Below are positions 1 to 13,244 of a DNA stretch of 64,000 bases, piece after piece. The translations under genes and the position numbers were made by a program. The notes below the pieces were generated by a model that was not told the origin of the DNA, ran no database searches, and saw only the letters and a program-made list of their open reading frames with translations. This DNA is from Podocnemis expansa (Eukaryota > Chordata > Testudines > Podocnemididae): assembly GCA_007922195.1 (NCBI GenBank), contig ML682014.1:4676631-4740630 (forward strand), given 5' to 3'. Position 1 is the stretch's first letter. Each line of letters opens with the position of its first letter.

Positions 1-3000
1 CACAGACTTCTGAATCCCCACATAACTTCCCTCACCCATCTTACTTTCTTCTGCCTGTACCCTAAACATATAACAGCCTACCACTGCACCGTAACAGCCT
101 CCTGCACCATGAAACTTAAGCAGGATCCACACAGGACCTCAAGTAAGGATTGTGGATACTAATGAGGATGATAAACTCTGCATTCCTCATCATGCATCTC
201 CTCCCATTACTCAAAACAAACTTTCTGTAAGAGGATGAAATGTTTGGATCTCTCACTCCATACCATCTTATTGTGGTGCCTCACATACAACATATATTTC
301 TAACCACTGAAGAAGCTGTATTAGAGCATAGCTGCAAGTTTTTGATATTTTCTTCTCCCCCCAAATTTGCTCACATGCAGTATGAGCCAGTGTGTGTAAG
401 GATAAGGAGAAAACCAGCTGCATCTGGAGAAATTTGTGATAGACACCATCAGCAGGCTGTTAACCTTCTTGATCCTTTTTCCTTTCTCCCTCCCCACTCT
501 CCAAAATCTTCTAGCTTCTAAGAACACCTGAATCTGTTATAAGAAATGAGCTAAGGAAACAACCCAAAATAGCTAGCGTTTATCCATGCCAACATCCAAA
601 CTTTTGAAAGTTTGCTCATCATTAAACTCAAATCCAGGTGGATTTTGTTGCTCGCTCATGCACTTACAGTTCTGCACTGAGTCAGGACAGAAGAAATGTA
701 AAGGTATGTAGGTATTTTGAAAGGTCCAAAAAAAGTCTCTGGTTAGAAGATGAGAAAGAAGCTATGCTCATTGCATATCCACAGCATGTTTTTCCTTTCA
801 TTTAATTTGCAAGTGTTGCAAATTAAATTGCATTATGCTCAGATGAGCTGTTAGAAATTAGCACCCATGCTCAATCTCCTGAGCCTGTGCAAAGTCATTT
901 TTGGTTACTGAAGTTGCTGAGCTCATCAGTGACCAGAAATCCCCCTTATTCACTCCAGCAATTTACTTTATCAGACCATTGCTTTGCTTCAGTTCACCAG
1001 AATTGTGGATTTAATAACCAAATTGATTCCAATCTGAGCAAAAATCCCTAAAACCAAAACTGAGCCACTGTGTAGTATTCCCTCCCCGACATCATAATAT
1101 ATGTTGTATTGAACCCTGTAATGTTTCATAGCCAATGTAATGGGATGACACAGTTGAAATTGTACAGGGAACAGGCTGATTATAATTAAATTGCAGCTAT
1201 CAGAGTGAATACCATCTATCTAATACACAGCTCACAAAGGGAATAGAAGCATGCAAACATGACTGTAGTTTTTACAACAAACTAATCAAGACTTCAGGTT
1301 CCCTGTTAGTAGTAATATAGCTTACAAATCATCAGCAACTTCCTTCAGTGTGCAGTAGTCTGGCTGCACACATGGGGGAGGCCTGTTTTGATCTGCTCTG
1401 CTCTATCCTAGGTTTCAAGTAATTCAGAGGATAATTTAGATTCATTCATATTCTTTTAAGTATTGTAATTTATTTTAATTTTAAGGAAGAGATCCACAGC
1501 TGGATGAAATTGTCACAGCCTCATTGACTTCAGTGACAATTTATACCAGTTTAAAGTTTTGGCCCAAGGTGCTTTAGAAAGGATAGAAGTTTAAGTCAAA
1601 TGTAACTTACTCTATTGGGGATTTGCTGGGCAATGTAGACCCTTTCCCCTCAGCTCTTCAAATCTGCCCCAGGAAGGTAGTAATCAAAATTTTCCCACCA
1701 GACCCACAATTTACAACTGTCTCTCTCTGCCTCCACCTCCCACACAACAACTAACAGAACAACCCTGACAAACCTAACATCTTGCACAAAAGAAGGCAGA
1801 AGAACCAAAGACCCCATGAAATCCACTACAGACTTTGTTTATGCCTAATTAACTTATGTGGAAAGTACTCAGGCAATGTAGTCATGGATGTCAGTACGCA
1901 ATGGTTGGCTAAATGCTTGGTATCAGCACCACTAAATCCATCATCTCACATTTTTGTCAGTGTCAACTGAACTTGGAGACTGCACTGTCTTGTGATCTCT
2001 CCATGTGACAGCTAAGGTATCTTAATGCAACATTAGAGTAAAGTGCAAGATACCGTCCTTGTCATGCTTGTTCTGAAAAGATATTCAGCTTCCAGTACTA
2101 ATTTCCCCTTGGAATCTAAATTAGTATAATTATTTTCATATTTATTTAAAACACTATTTAAAAAAAACAATAACAGGCAGCTGAATCCAAACTATTCTTC
2201 ATAATTGAGGCACAAGGGAAACTAGAAGGTGCCAAAATCAGCCATAGCATAACATACCAGAAGGCAAGATCCTCAACAGGCAAATTCAAAAATCATACTT
2301 ACATGAATCAACAAAATTTACATATGGGAAAATGTGGATTTAGTTTATTGCACAAGTGAGTGAAAAGTATATATTGTGGATAATCTCACCTATTAATTTT
2401 TCCACTTATTTAACCAGACAGGCACTGAGAGAAAGAAATACATTGTTGTGGTTTCCTTTTCTCTTTAAACTCTAATTAATCATATTTGAGATTATCCTAA
2501 TACATGAAAGATACATTTTTTTCAGTCCTGTTCACTGCCATATGGTCTCTCAATAGTTTATTTAAGAACATCTAAAAAAACCCCAATAATTATCCAAGAG
2601 AAAATATTTTCTTTGAATAACTTTAATAGATCTGAATCAAATAAAATGGCTACTCTGTCATTCCAGATATATTTATATGCATGTAAGTTCTCACAAATGG
2701 ATGTATTGCAAGCTGTTTTGTTCTTGCAAAATAAACCAGTTTATTGCTGTTGGTATCCTTGGAGAAATTAATCATTCATTATTGCATGAACATACAATGA
2801 ATGTAGGCACCTGGATAATCCAGTGATGAGGATCAGGCACATAGATTCTATTAAAAAAATGTAGATTGTGATGTACAGCACAGTAATCTGCATAAAGGTA
2901 AGGCAAACCAGTTTGGATAATAGGTTTCATTTGCTCAGCACATGAATCACCACCAAGTGATGAGAGAGTAATGTTCTGTACTGACTGAAATTTTTAAGTG

Positions 3001-3655
3001 GTCTTCATGGATAACTCCAGCGAGAGCACTTCACAGCAATTCAAATTTGGAGGTTAAATAGCCATGGATAACTGTGGCAAAATCTCGTCTTAGACAATTT
3101 TGCTAAGATATACTGAAGCAGCAGAGGAGTCAATAGGACCCTTGATTATGAACATTATAAAACTGAGGAATAATCAAATGCACAGCTAGTACTATGATCC
3201 GTTAGTTCTCAGCAGCCTGGCACCACTTCTTTTAAGTGAACTGAGGTAACTCTTACATCCCTCTGTTACACCCCTGCCCCTTCCATCTTCTGTTTTGTCA
3301 GGCTTGCACCTATAAATATGCAGAGGAACCTCCTAGCTAAGAGAAAGAAATAGTCTATAAAACATAAGTTGTGTCAATGTTTATTATTCTTTTTTGGTTA
3401 TCAAAATACTGTAAACGCTGAGTGAGTTTCATGTTTATTAAAACAGCATGATTATGACTAACACAAATACCAAAGTCATATATATAATACAAAAATGTGA
3501 CACGAATACAATAATTATTACTATTGTGGCCTGTTTCAACATTTTCTCTGCAAACTTTAAGGCCCATGTTGCAAACCCCAGTGCCCGAGAAGGTTGTTAA
3601 ATTCAAATAATACAACTGCATTTGTAGCATGTTGTCAAGGTTGTATATTTTTGAC
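1..3655. other. Unclassified AT-rich noncoding sequence
   Basis: No coding region, RNA gene or recognisable full repeat was seen. Frames are short and interrupted on both strands. A weak palindromic stretch near 1490-1565 (a 'cattgacttcagtgac' core) resembles the short inverted-repeat MITEs found later in the window, but it is too decayed to call. Confidence 0.6.
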
Positions 3656-3656
3656 A

Positions 3657-3688
<32 letters not shown>
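3657..3688. repeat. (CA)n microsatellite
   Basis: About 15 CA units preceded by CGCG. The minus-strand frame across it starts MCVCVCVCV, which is a by-product of the repeat and not a protein. Confidence 0.95.
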
Positions 3689-3689
<1 letters not shown>

Positions 3690-3980
3690 GCAGAGGCTTG
3701 CTAAAGTTGGCTTTTGTTAGTTCATATTAATGTGATGGCTGAGGTGTGAGAGCTTACTTAAATCCTCCTGGTGGGGAGCTCTCATTTTTAAGAAAAACAA
3801 AAGCAAAATTGCATATCTCCAGGCTAAGAAGAGTTTCATTAGAGTGGTTAGTTCTTCCAAACTATGTTCTTTCTGAGCTTGATTTCACTTGTACCAGTGT
3901 AAATCAGGAGTAACTCTGTCTGTACCCTAGGATAGAGCACAATCCAACACTCTTGTTCCAGCACTGAGCTAGGAGAGTCT

Positions 3981-4055
3981 AGGCCAGATCCTCAGGTAGC
4001 GTAACTTGGTATAGCTGCATCTATTTCATAGACAGGCTGATTTACAACTGCTGAG
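3981..4055. repeat. Short palindromic MITE-like repeat
   Basis: The left arm 'ccagatcctcaggtagcgta' and the right part 'gctgatttacaactgctgag' are imperfect inverted halves of a hyphenated palindrome. This is the common reptilian short inverted-repeat type. Class and duplication are not determined. Confidence 0.5.
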
Positions 4056-5712
4056 TATAAGTTCTTCCATCACCAGTGATGCAAAACATATAGCCAGTTC
4101 AGTTTTAAAAGGAACAGATTTGAAGCAGCCTTCCCCACACACTCTGTTCCAGACATGGCCTCCCATCTGATTGTTGATTTAATAATTGATTTCTCTCTAT
4201 TTTTGAGAAAAACAAAAAACAAACCAAAAAAATCACTTCCTTTTGCCCTCCACTCCCCACAGCTGCAGACTCCCACCTGGATTAAGAAATTGATTTATTT
4301 AAAATAAACACATTGATCTTCTTTGCTCTTCCCCAAGCTGTACATTTTCACTTCCTATCCCCAATGTTTTGCTCCAGTTCTCACAAATATTTCATATTAA
4401 TTCCGTCCCCACCCCCTGCCACACACACACACACCCTCCCTCCCTCCCTCTCTGGGTGTTCTCTTCAAAGCTGTATCTGCTATTCCTCTGTGTCCATTTC
4501 TTTCAGCTGGCTTTTCAGAACAGGACCAGACTTAAGCGCTTATGATGTCAGCAGCAGTCTCTCTGCTGGCTGAAGCAATAAGATAAACAGGGTCAATGCA
4601 AAAGAGATTTAGATACAAACCAGCAGTGGGCTTTTTTGGAAGGGCTTTGCTGGTCAGAAATGAAATCTCGAGTCAACAGCTCTAGGCGGCTTTGCTGATG
4701 AGTCACCCTATAAGAATGACTTCGGTGATTCAAACAGATTATGTCACACACTGCAAATAGCATGAAACTGACTAATAGTCATAATGAGGAAGAAACTACC
4801 TATGGTTTCTGTGATATGAAGAAGACTAGGAAACTAAACTGCAAGACAAAGAGGGAAATTCAGATATTATAAAGCTAGGATACATCCTTGCACAGAACAA
4901 CAAATATTTCAAAAGACTTATTATTTAATTGGTGATGAAATATTTATATTGCTGTAACACCTAAAGGTCACGGGCCCATGACTGCAACTGCTGTACAAAT
5001 GTAAAATTCATGGCAGTCCCTGGGATGTAGTATTTAAAATAAAATACAAAAAGAATGAAGAAGCTGAAAAGTGCAGGGGCAGACATGTTACTAAGGAGCA
5101 TACAGTGAATATAAATGATCAAAATTACATTACCTGGCTTTTTCCTCAAGGATCCTAAACATTTAAATCTGTGAAATTTACTGCTTAATTGATTCATACA
5201 ACAAGTTAAAATACCACCAGCCCTTTTTTATTTGGGACCTAAAGATCATCCTTTGCAATTTTGAAAGCCTAAGATTACTTGAAAGCCAGAAATAAGATCG
5301 CTATGACTTTTTAAATGTCAGTGAAACTATGCAAAAAAATATATATATTTTGTGGATAGGTGTTGATCAACTGGCAAAGCTGAAGCAACAGAGGACTGGG
5401 CCTCTTCAAACTAGTATTAATTGGATATGCTAATAAATGCACACTATTTTTCAGGAATGGGGAAAGAAACACCCATGAGGAGTATCACACTGTCCTTTGT
5501 TTGAACGTGTTTGTTCTGGACTCAAAGATTTAAGGCTGCCATGATTCTTCAGAAATATCTTAGGCTTCTGTCATGATTTTTCATAAGGAACACTTTGTGA
5601 TCACACTCAAGACAATTTTTTTAAGGCATTAGATTACTTCTGAAGCTGAAAGACTGTTTTGTCACAATACGGAAAAGACCCAATAAAAATGTTATGATAA
5701 AACTCCCAAGTA
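4056..5712. other. Unclassified noncoding sequence
   Basis: AT-rich, with a short ACACAC/CCCT low-complexity patch at 4420-4452. No gene or classifiable repeat was seen. Confidence 0.55.
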
Positions 5713-5785
5713 GAGATTGGTAGTGCAGTGGTTATGTGTATTAGCCATTCATCTCCAAAGATTTGGGATTTTGCTAATCATGAAA
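5713..5785 (+). pseudogene. tRNA-Val-like remnant (tRNA pseudogene or SINE head)
   Basis: The 16 bases at 5720-5735 ('gtagtgcagtggttat') match the D-arm/A-box region of vertebrate tRNA-Val at about 15 of 16 positions as I recall it. The following 'ttagcc', 'aaag' and 'gggatttt' fall at plausible anticodon-arm and B-box distances. The B box (consensus GGTTCGANTCC) is badly decayed and there is no good acceptor stem, so this is not a working tRNA. It may be the tRNA head of an old SINE; no clear SINE body or poly-A follows. Confidence 0.4.
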
Positions 5786-6233
5786 AGAGAGTTTGGCATT
5801 CCCACTACAGATACACTGGTCCACTTCGTAGCAAGAAACTATTACACCATTTTGTCAATAATAGCCGGGCAGCAGTGTGTGCTTCAGGGAGATGAAAGAG
5901 TAGCAAATGTAGTGGATGTCACCATAAACTGAGAGTCACAGAAATTGTATATTGGTTTGCTGCCTTTTCTATGGAAGCGCAAAGAGAAAATGGACCTAGT
6001 GACGAGTAGCATGTACAGCACATTTCAGTCCAACAGGTAAATGCACAGGCAGGTAAATGACAATCTGCAGGGGTTCTCTTGCCTGGAAAAACAGTACTAT
6101 CATTGCTTAAATATTGGAAGCACCTGTTTTCTTCGGCACAATTAGCTGAAATGGATATTGTAGCCAATTAAATGTTAAAGTGTTTTATGGAGGAGATGGA
6201 ATGCTATTGCCAAGCGAACAATGTTCTTCCAGA

Positions 6234-6304
6234 GCCTGATCCAAAGCCCACTGATGCCTAAGATAAGACTCTAAGTGATTTCAGTGGGCTTTGGATCAGG
6301 CCCC
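6234..6304. repeat. Short palindromic MITE-like repeat (well preserved)
   Basis: Arms 'gcctgatccaaagcccactg' (left) and 'cagtgggctttggatcaggc' (right) are perfect reverse complements over 20 bases, separated by about 30 bases. A stem of this kind with near-full palindromy is typical of small nonautonomous DNA elements. Confidence 0.75.
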
Positions 6305-6852
6305 TAGTTTGACTCTGATGACAGTAAAGCAGTGAGAATTGGCAGCATATTCCCCTGGCACTAAGAACTTGTCCAGTTCATGGGCTTTCCACTGTTCCCA
6401 GTAGCTCAGCTATAATAATGCACAGACACACTTACAACTAGGTAACAGCTCTCTAGGCCCCACATACAGTTAGTGAATTCTCTTAACACTTCTTTTGTTT
6501 ACCATCCCTATTTTTCATTATTAGCTAAAGATGGGCAAATGGGAGATTGATAATTGTACACATGGGCAATACCAGATTTCATGAGTATCATGAATTCGAT
6601 CTAAGCTGAAGTATTCTAGCCACTGAAGTCAGTTTTTCATAGAAAAACTGGCAATCTTCTCTTCCATTTACAAAATGTAGATGATACAATGTTATGATTT
6701 TACCTAATATAGAAATTCACTGTTCTCTCAGAAATATTTCACCTTGCTTCAACTGAAAACAGATGGCATTTTACTTAAATTACAATTTGGCTCTGTAAGG
6801 TAACAATATGCATATGATATTCAAGGGTGTGTATGTCATTATTATCTTTCAG

Positions 6853-7172
6853 GCCCAGTTCAGGCAAGCACTTGCATGCGTACGTAAGGCTATCAGCTCT
6901 CATAGTTGCACTTGCATTGAGCTACAAACAGCAATGGTAGCACTTTTAGAAGCAGCAGAAGCATGGGTCAGCCCTTCCAAATATGCACTCCGGTAAGCAT
7001 GTTTGTGTTCAACATGGCTGAGTCATGCCTTTGCTTACATTGCCCAACATACCATGCTACACTGCTGTTTGTACTCATGGTACCTTAAGTAGTGTGAGTA
7101 TGTGCAGGCACATGAGAGGAAGACTATGTCAATGGGACTCTTTAGCATGTAATTAAGTGCTTTTGTCAAAGG
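6853..7172. mobile_element. MITE with imperfect terminal inverted repeats
   Basis: The left end 'ttcaggcaagcacttgcatg' and the reverse complement of the right end (about 7135-7172, with 'catgtaattaagtgctt') share a 'cAAGCACTT..CATG' core. The interior is unremarkable. It overlaps a 62-codon plus-strand frame that is flanked by AG and GT as if it were an exon; because it lies in this repeat I treat the frame as accidental. Confidence 0.5.
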
Positions 7173-7984
7173 AGAAACTGTTCTCCTAAATACAGACAGT
7201 ACATTTCTGTCTTGGGCAAAATCATCATGATATCTTAGTTGATTTTGCATGTGGGAAGGGAAGAATGTGAGTTTTATTTTGAAAAGATGGGTTCTGCAGA
7301 TGGAATATAACATTCTGATGCAACCTAAGTAAATCCATAAAATTAAGCAAGTGATTAACTGTTTTTCAGGATCGGGTCCCCTGTCCCTCCCGCGAACTAG
7401 CACATTTTTGATTTACTGCACAGATTTGCTCAGTCGACAGTAAAGACTTTGTTACTTATGAAGATGTGTGAGAAGAAAAGAAGCCAACTTGATCTGGAGA
7501 TTCCAGGTTTAGTTTGTAGGGCTGGTAATTAGGAGGGAAGCATATTTCACTTATAAACTAAACACAGCTGAGTTAGGAGGTTTGACTGACTGTGAATATG
7601 GAACCCCATGATACCCCTTTTTCAGAGTCGAATCATCACAACAAATAATTATGGCTTTGGAGAGCCTGCCTGACAGAATTAGAAACAAACTACATATTGT
7701 AGCTTGGATAAGTGAGGAAAAAGTGACTGAGATTTTTAAGCATCAGTGACGGTTGTGAAGCAGTTCATATATTATGGTGATGGGTACCAGAGGGACAGAC
7801 AGGTTGTCTAGTGCAGTGTAACTAGGGATAATGAGATGAACTAAGCAAGATAACATTTCAGCTGAATATCTGGAAAATTACTGAATTACAACTGAAAGTG
7901 ATGGGAGACACAGCACTTTGGATATTTAAAATAGCCTTAAAATACTCACAAATGTACTGGGAGACATATGCCTGCACAGGCTGT

Positions 7985-8045
7985 GTGATGGGGCAGATGA
8001 CTTTAAAGGCCTTTTTCCTCTCCAGTATCTATGATTCTGTAATAT
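7985..8045 (+). mobile_element. CR1 LINE 3' tail, 5'-truncated
   Basis: 'gatgactttaaaggcctttt..ctatgattctgt' matches the well-known CR1 3' end: GAxTTxxAAGGxCCxTT followed by TCTATGATTCTATGA. Only about 60 bases remain. Orientation is plus because the ATGATTCT-type terminus is on the right. Confidence 0.75.
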
Positions 8046-9852
8046 AAAATCATATAAAAATAGAATCTTTCCCTTGCTGGTTTTCCTGGATGTGAGATAT
8101 GTATGCACTCCCAGCTCAATTAGCAGGAAACCAAGGTTCACTATATCTCTTAAAGTAAATTTGATGGGAATCACAGCATTATACACTGTGTGCCACTTCA
8201 CAGTTAACATGAAATAACACAATGTGGTAAATATTCACTTCACTCCTTGAGGATTTATCCTCCACAGTTTCCACTGACATTTATGGCAGTCACCCTGTCT
8301 GCTGTGCCAAAAATGTTCCCCACTGTGGCAGGGCATATATATCCATTAAGTGCAACTTTGGACAGCAAAGAAAATTACACAAGACATTACACTGTCATGT
8401 CTTTTACTGACACACACACACAAAGGCATTGTCCAGTGTGCATTCCTCGTGCCTTAGTTTGTAAGTGGAGTGTGGGGAGAAAAGTAATTTCCAGTTAAAG
8501 CAACTCACAAGTCTCTCTATTTCTGCAGAGCAGAGCATTATTCTTGTTCTGTTCTTATTATAATATTTCACTGGTTGTGTCAATGATAACAGATATGTCA
8601 GAAATTTGCAAAATCTGGGCACCTACAGGAAAACAGAAATTCACTTTAGAACTGCTGTAACTGAGAATTGTGTGCCTATCTGTTTCGCTTCTGGTTTTTC
8701 CTTCCCTAAAGAATATAAATGCATTTGCCCAATATATGAAGATGGTGTATCCTTCTTAGGTAGGAAAACTCTTATGATTTATCGATCTACAAGACAAAAT
8801 GAAAGTTATTAGTATGCTCATGTCTACTGCAATGTGCCAGCAGAAATATCTTTGTCACTAGAGGGCAGCCATCATCTGTTAGAGAGCCAAGGGAGATCTG
8901 CATGGAAATCAAGGTTGATTGTAGTTGCGGGGGTGTGATTCTGGATCAATGGCCTTTGTCTTATCTGTGTTAATTTTCAACACAACTAATAATCAACATT
9001 TTAAGTTTTTGCCTAGGAATCAGCATAATGGCTGCTGGTGGCTTTAGAAGGCAGAAGATTAAAATCTGTCAGTGCAGATTGACCAGTGATATTGTCAGCC
9101 AAAATTGGGGGTTGCTGAGCCCAGAGGCTCTACAATTTCAGTGAATGTACTCAATCCCTTCCCTATTTTTCCACTGACCAAGTTCTCAAAGCACCTGAGA
9201 GAAAAGACAGTTAAGTAACCACCAAAGAGAACCACACTATTGTCACTTGCATCTGAAAAATCATGCATCTCCTCATGCATCCAGTACAATGGGCAAAACA
9301 AAACAATGAATTATCAGTGTCATTGAGCAGGTGTTTCTTGCTCCCTTCCTCTTCAGCATCTGGCACTAGCTACTATTGGCAACAAGATACCAAACAAGAA
9401 AAACCATTGCACTGATTTGATATGGCAGCTCCTGTGTACCCACATACAGATCTGGTGCTTTATTGTATTGTGTTGTGCCACATCTCTTTATTGGAAGGAC
9501 AATTATTGGATGATGTTAATAGGATATGCACCCAAATAATCAGACTTTCCTCTCATTCAAAGCTTAATTCTGACTGTATACAATTTTTTTAGCTTCTGAG
9601 CCGTATCAAATGTACAGAACTACTGGATATTTCACCTGTCTTTTTACTTCTTTTCATACTGCAAAACCATGCACTATAGCTGTGACAAAACAATCTCCCG
9701 TTTATCATTTACGTGATGTGAACGTATAAAAGCAAATGAAAAATAGTGCTTTTGTGGACATGTGTACTTACAATTCTCTTGTTTTATATCACTGACAATT
9801 TTGTACTTTACTACCAGGTTGCAAGATATAAAATGGTTTCACTGCTACTTGA
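8046..9852. other. Unclassified noncoding sequence
   Basis: No coding region or classifiable repeat was seen. Frames on both strands are short and overlap each other. Confidence 0.5.
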
Positions 9853-9972
9853 AGGGTGACCAGAGAGCAGCCATAAAAAAGCAGGATGGGGTGAGGGGTA
9901 ATAGGAACCTATATAAGAAAAAGCCCTAAGTATTGGACTGTCCTTATAAAAGCAGGACATCTGATCACTCTA
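9853..9972. mobile_element. 120-bp MITE, copy 1 (ends GGGTGACCAGA / TCTGATCACTCTA)
   Basis: The start 'gggtgaccagagagcag' and the end 'catctgatcactcta' form terminal inverted repeats around GGTGACCAGA. The interior 'taataggaacctatataaga' is itself palindromic (TATATA centre). The same family occurs at 36118-36248 in the same orientation. Superfamily unresolved because no clean duplication is visible. Confidence 0.75.
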
Positions 9973-12906
9973 TTCACAGTGCCAGATGATTGCTTGTGCT
10001 CCATCTCAGAAAAATAAATATGCATTGCTTCTTGTGCATGCACAAGAGATGATTTGACAAGATAGATGTTGATGCATGCCTGTATGTCAGAGGTAAAAAA
10101 TTAAGTCTAGATTTGATCAGAATGGCACTTGCCAATCTTGGAAATCTGCTTTAAGCTCTCTTTATAATAAATTTCTGATCATAACTTTTTTATATCTAGT
10201 AATAAACAAAGCTTGAAATTTGCAATGCTTGTGACCATAGGACCAGCCTATTAAAAACCAGCATGTCAGCCTAAAATGAAAGGAGAACATTAGAATAATT
10301 CTAGAACATCAGTGCAAAATACACCGTCAACGGGCCTGATCCTGTTTTATATTCAGACAACACTTCACCCTAATGGAGTAAATTGTATTAGATGTGAATG
10401 CTAAAGTTGCTGGACTAGGAACAGGTGGGAGGTAACACTTGGAGACGCTGACATAGGATTTGTTTTTGTATTCTTGCCAGTGGTATTAATCAGCAAGTGA
10501 TTAAATACTTTTCATATCTCCGAGTATAAGATGAATTTCGCACTCTGTTCACTTTGTGTATTTCCAGTCCTTGATGTATGCCATCCAATGACTCAGTGAT
10601 AGCTGATATTAATCCACCTCTGCAATTTCCTGGGTACTGGACTAGAGTATCTACACGGGGAACTGTATCAGCTATAGCCATTATTCTATGCCAATCAATT
10701 GTTCTGGGAAATCAAGTCTTAAACTTCATTACAGTATGTTCTAGGAGTCTACTTCTTGTGGCTTGGCATGGCCCAGTAGACATTGCGCTCAGAGTCTCTT
10801 GAATCTTTTCAGATAATTGCCCAGAACAGATTAGTTTAACCTATTAGGTGAGGTCTGATTTAGTCACTCATTCTTCTGAGGGTAAATCATTTATTTAGCT
10901 GCTTAAGTACACATGCACCATTCAGGACGTCCCAGACCTTCTCCCAGAGCTGGGTTGTATTTTGGACAGTCCTTCGATCCCTATCCTTAATACAGGAGTC
11001 TCCTAAACTCAGCTCCTTGGAGCAGGAGTTGTGCTTTAGGGCAGCTGTAGAGCCTATGGCAGCTTCTGCTGCTGCTGGGCCTTTTTTCAGTCAACCCTTC
11101 CAAACTCAGATTAGAGGTGTTCAGAAGAACAATTTTAAGCTGCTGCTCTCTGCTCCCTACAGCATCTCCCTTAGTGTGAAGGAGAAGGCAGCCCTGAGGA
11201 AGTTCCCTTTTACCCAGATCATCTCCAGTTTAATTGGGAAGGAGGGGGAGATTTGTCCTAACCTCTCTGCAAGTACTCACGTTTTAAAGAAACTCTAATA
11301 TGGTTTCCACCCACACCCTACTAACCCCTCTTGCTGCTTCCTCTCATCTGATACCTTTCAGGTCCTTGAGGCTTTTATTGGACCATTCAACTCTTAAAAA
11401 GGCATGATGGGTGGCAGGTTGGACTAACCAGTAGTCAGTACTGCCCTTGAGAGCTGACCACCATGATGTAGGGGAATCGCTTCCCAAATGAAGCTCTCAC
11501 TCAGTGCTTCTACCCAAATTTCTGATTCCACTGCTGTTGCAGAAGCAGTGACTGGAGTGAACCTTCCTGCTCCTTCCACACTGGCTGGAAGTCACCCTCA
11601 TTCAGTAAATCTGTGCAGTGATGGGCTCTAAGGAATCTATACAGAGAGCATTGTATACAAGCATCGAAAAGGACTCTCCCTTCTTGAGAGTCCCTGTGTC
11701 AAAGGCTTCCATATGAGAGTGGCAGACCACTTGAGACTGCAGCTTTTTTGTTTGCCTGGATTTTGCCTCTTACTTCCTCTGTGTGTCAAAGATCCAGCAG
11801 TGTCTGGGGCAACTAATAGTTCAGTACTACAGTGATGGCCACAGAGTGGTTCCTGTCACTCATATTTGGAGGGGAAAGGTACTTTCTCCTCTCTAGGCCA
11901 GGCTGAACCCCTCTGCACTAAGCACAGATATTTACACCTAATGCCATTGACAGTCATGCACCAGAACAGAACAAAAGTAATGGCAGTCACTATTGAATTA
12001 AGAGATAAGCTAGTGCAAGATCTGGGAGTGTTGTCTGTGTGAGCTAAGTGTGAAGTCCAACACTCCCAACAGAAAAGCAATGGGTGTGTTTAATTTCCTG
12101 ATAGCTGATTTCCTTGACAAGTATGCAAAATAAATTGCCCTATGTTCATCTGCTCAGGTATTATGGAACTGAACTCCTACTCATTCTCAGTCCAACAAAG
12201 ACTAAAACATTTTCCTCTGCTAAAAATATGTGCTTAACTTGAGGGTATACATTGCAGAAACAAAAATGTCTTTCTTTTGGGGGAGAAGCCTTTAAGTTAA
12301 TTATTTGCGCTGCAAGAAAATCAGTATTTTAGTCTCCCATAATCTTATGTGTTGCATGTTCAGAAGATTTCTTTGTCACTAAAATGTTATTTCAGTCTTC
12401 ATTATTGTCAGATGTTCTGCACATAATTTCTCATTCACTGAAAACACAGCCCTTACACTGCAAAGTTATGATAAAATGTCCTGTGGTGGGGTTTTTATAT
12501 GAAGCAACTCCTACTTTAAAGGAAAAAAAAACATGTGTTCGTTGCTTCTTCCCGCATGCAACAAGCATGCTGTAATCATTTTAAAATATACATATAAAAG
12601 GTTATAGCCCCTCTGTATGATAATGGTAAAGGAGAAATTTATGTATGCTAAACTCTGAGTTCATGTATTTTAGCATCTATGGAATACTTAATTATTTCTC
12701 CCTTCTATGTTGTATGGATTCAAAAACAATGTAGAAAAAAACAAATAAAAATCCCACAGTTATCTTTATATCCAGATGCTTAATGACATTTCATTCTGGT
12801 TTCTAACAGAAGAATGTGCTTAAGAAGCAGTTTTAAAGTGAAGGAACACCAATGTGTGTTTTATTACATCATCATAATGACTTTTTAGTCTGTCTTTAAT
12901 TCTTCC
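9973..12906. other. Unclassified noncoding sequence
   Basis: 10900-11830 is somewhat richer in GC and has a 93-codon plus-strand frame (11017-11298) with no recognisable domain. It could be an unclassified old repeat. No splice-bounded exon or RNA gene was identified. Confidence 0.5.
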
Positions 12907-13244
12907 ACTCGACCAATAGAACAAGCAAGGAGTTCTGTGGCACTTAAAGACTAACAAATTTATGTATTGCATGAGCTTTCGTGGGAGAAAATCCCACTTT
13001 GTCAGATGCTTGGAAGCTGCAGGAACTTAAAGAATGGGAGGAAAATAAATGCAGGGGAGTGTAAGTCACGGGATCAGGTCATATTGTAACAGCAAATCAA
13101 AGCAGTCATTAAGATTCAGAGTGGTTTGTTGCAGGGGTGTGTGCCTGTGTTAATGTTTCTGTTGTTAGGTCTGTAGTTGCTGGGGAGTATCTGTTTAAGG
13201 TTAAGGGGCTATCTGTAAGCTAGGAGAGGTCTGTCTCCCACGGC

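Noticed and set aside
6853..6992. Exon-like frame: AG before and GTAAGC after a 47-codon open stretch
   Set aside because: It lies within a MITE with inverted ends (6853-7172), shows no recognised domain, and no neighbouring exons were seen.
10960..11300. 93-codon frame in a GC-richer stretch considered as an exon
   Set aside because: No splice sites in a sensible arrangement, no domain, and no neighbouring coding exons.
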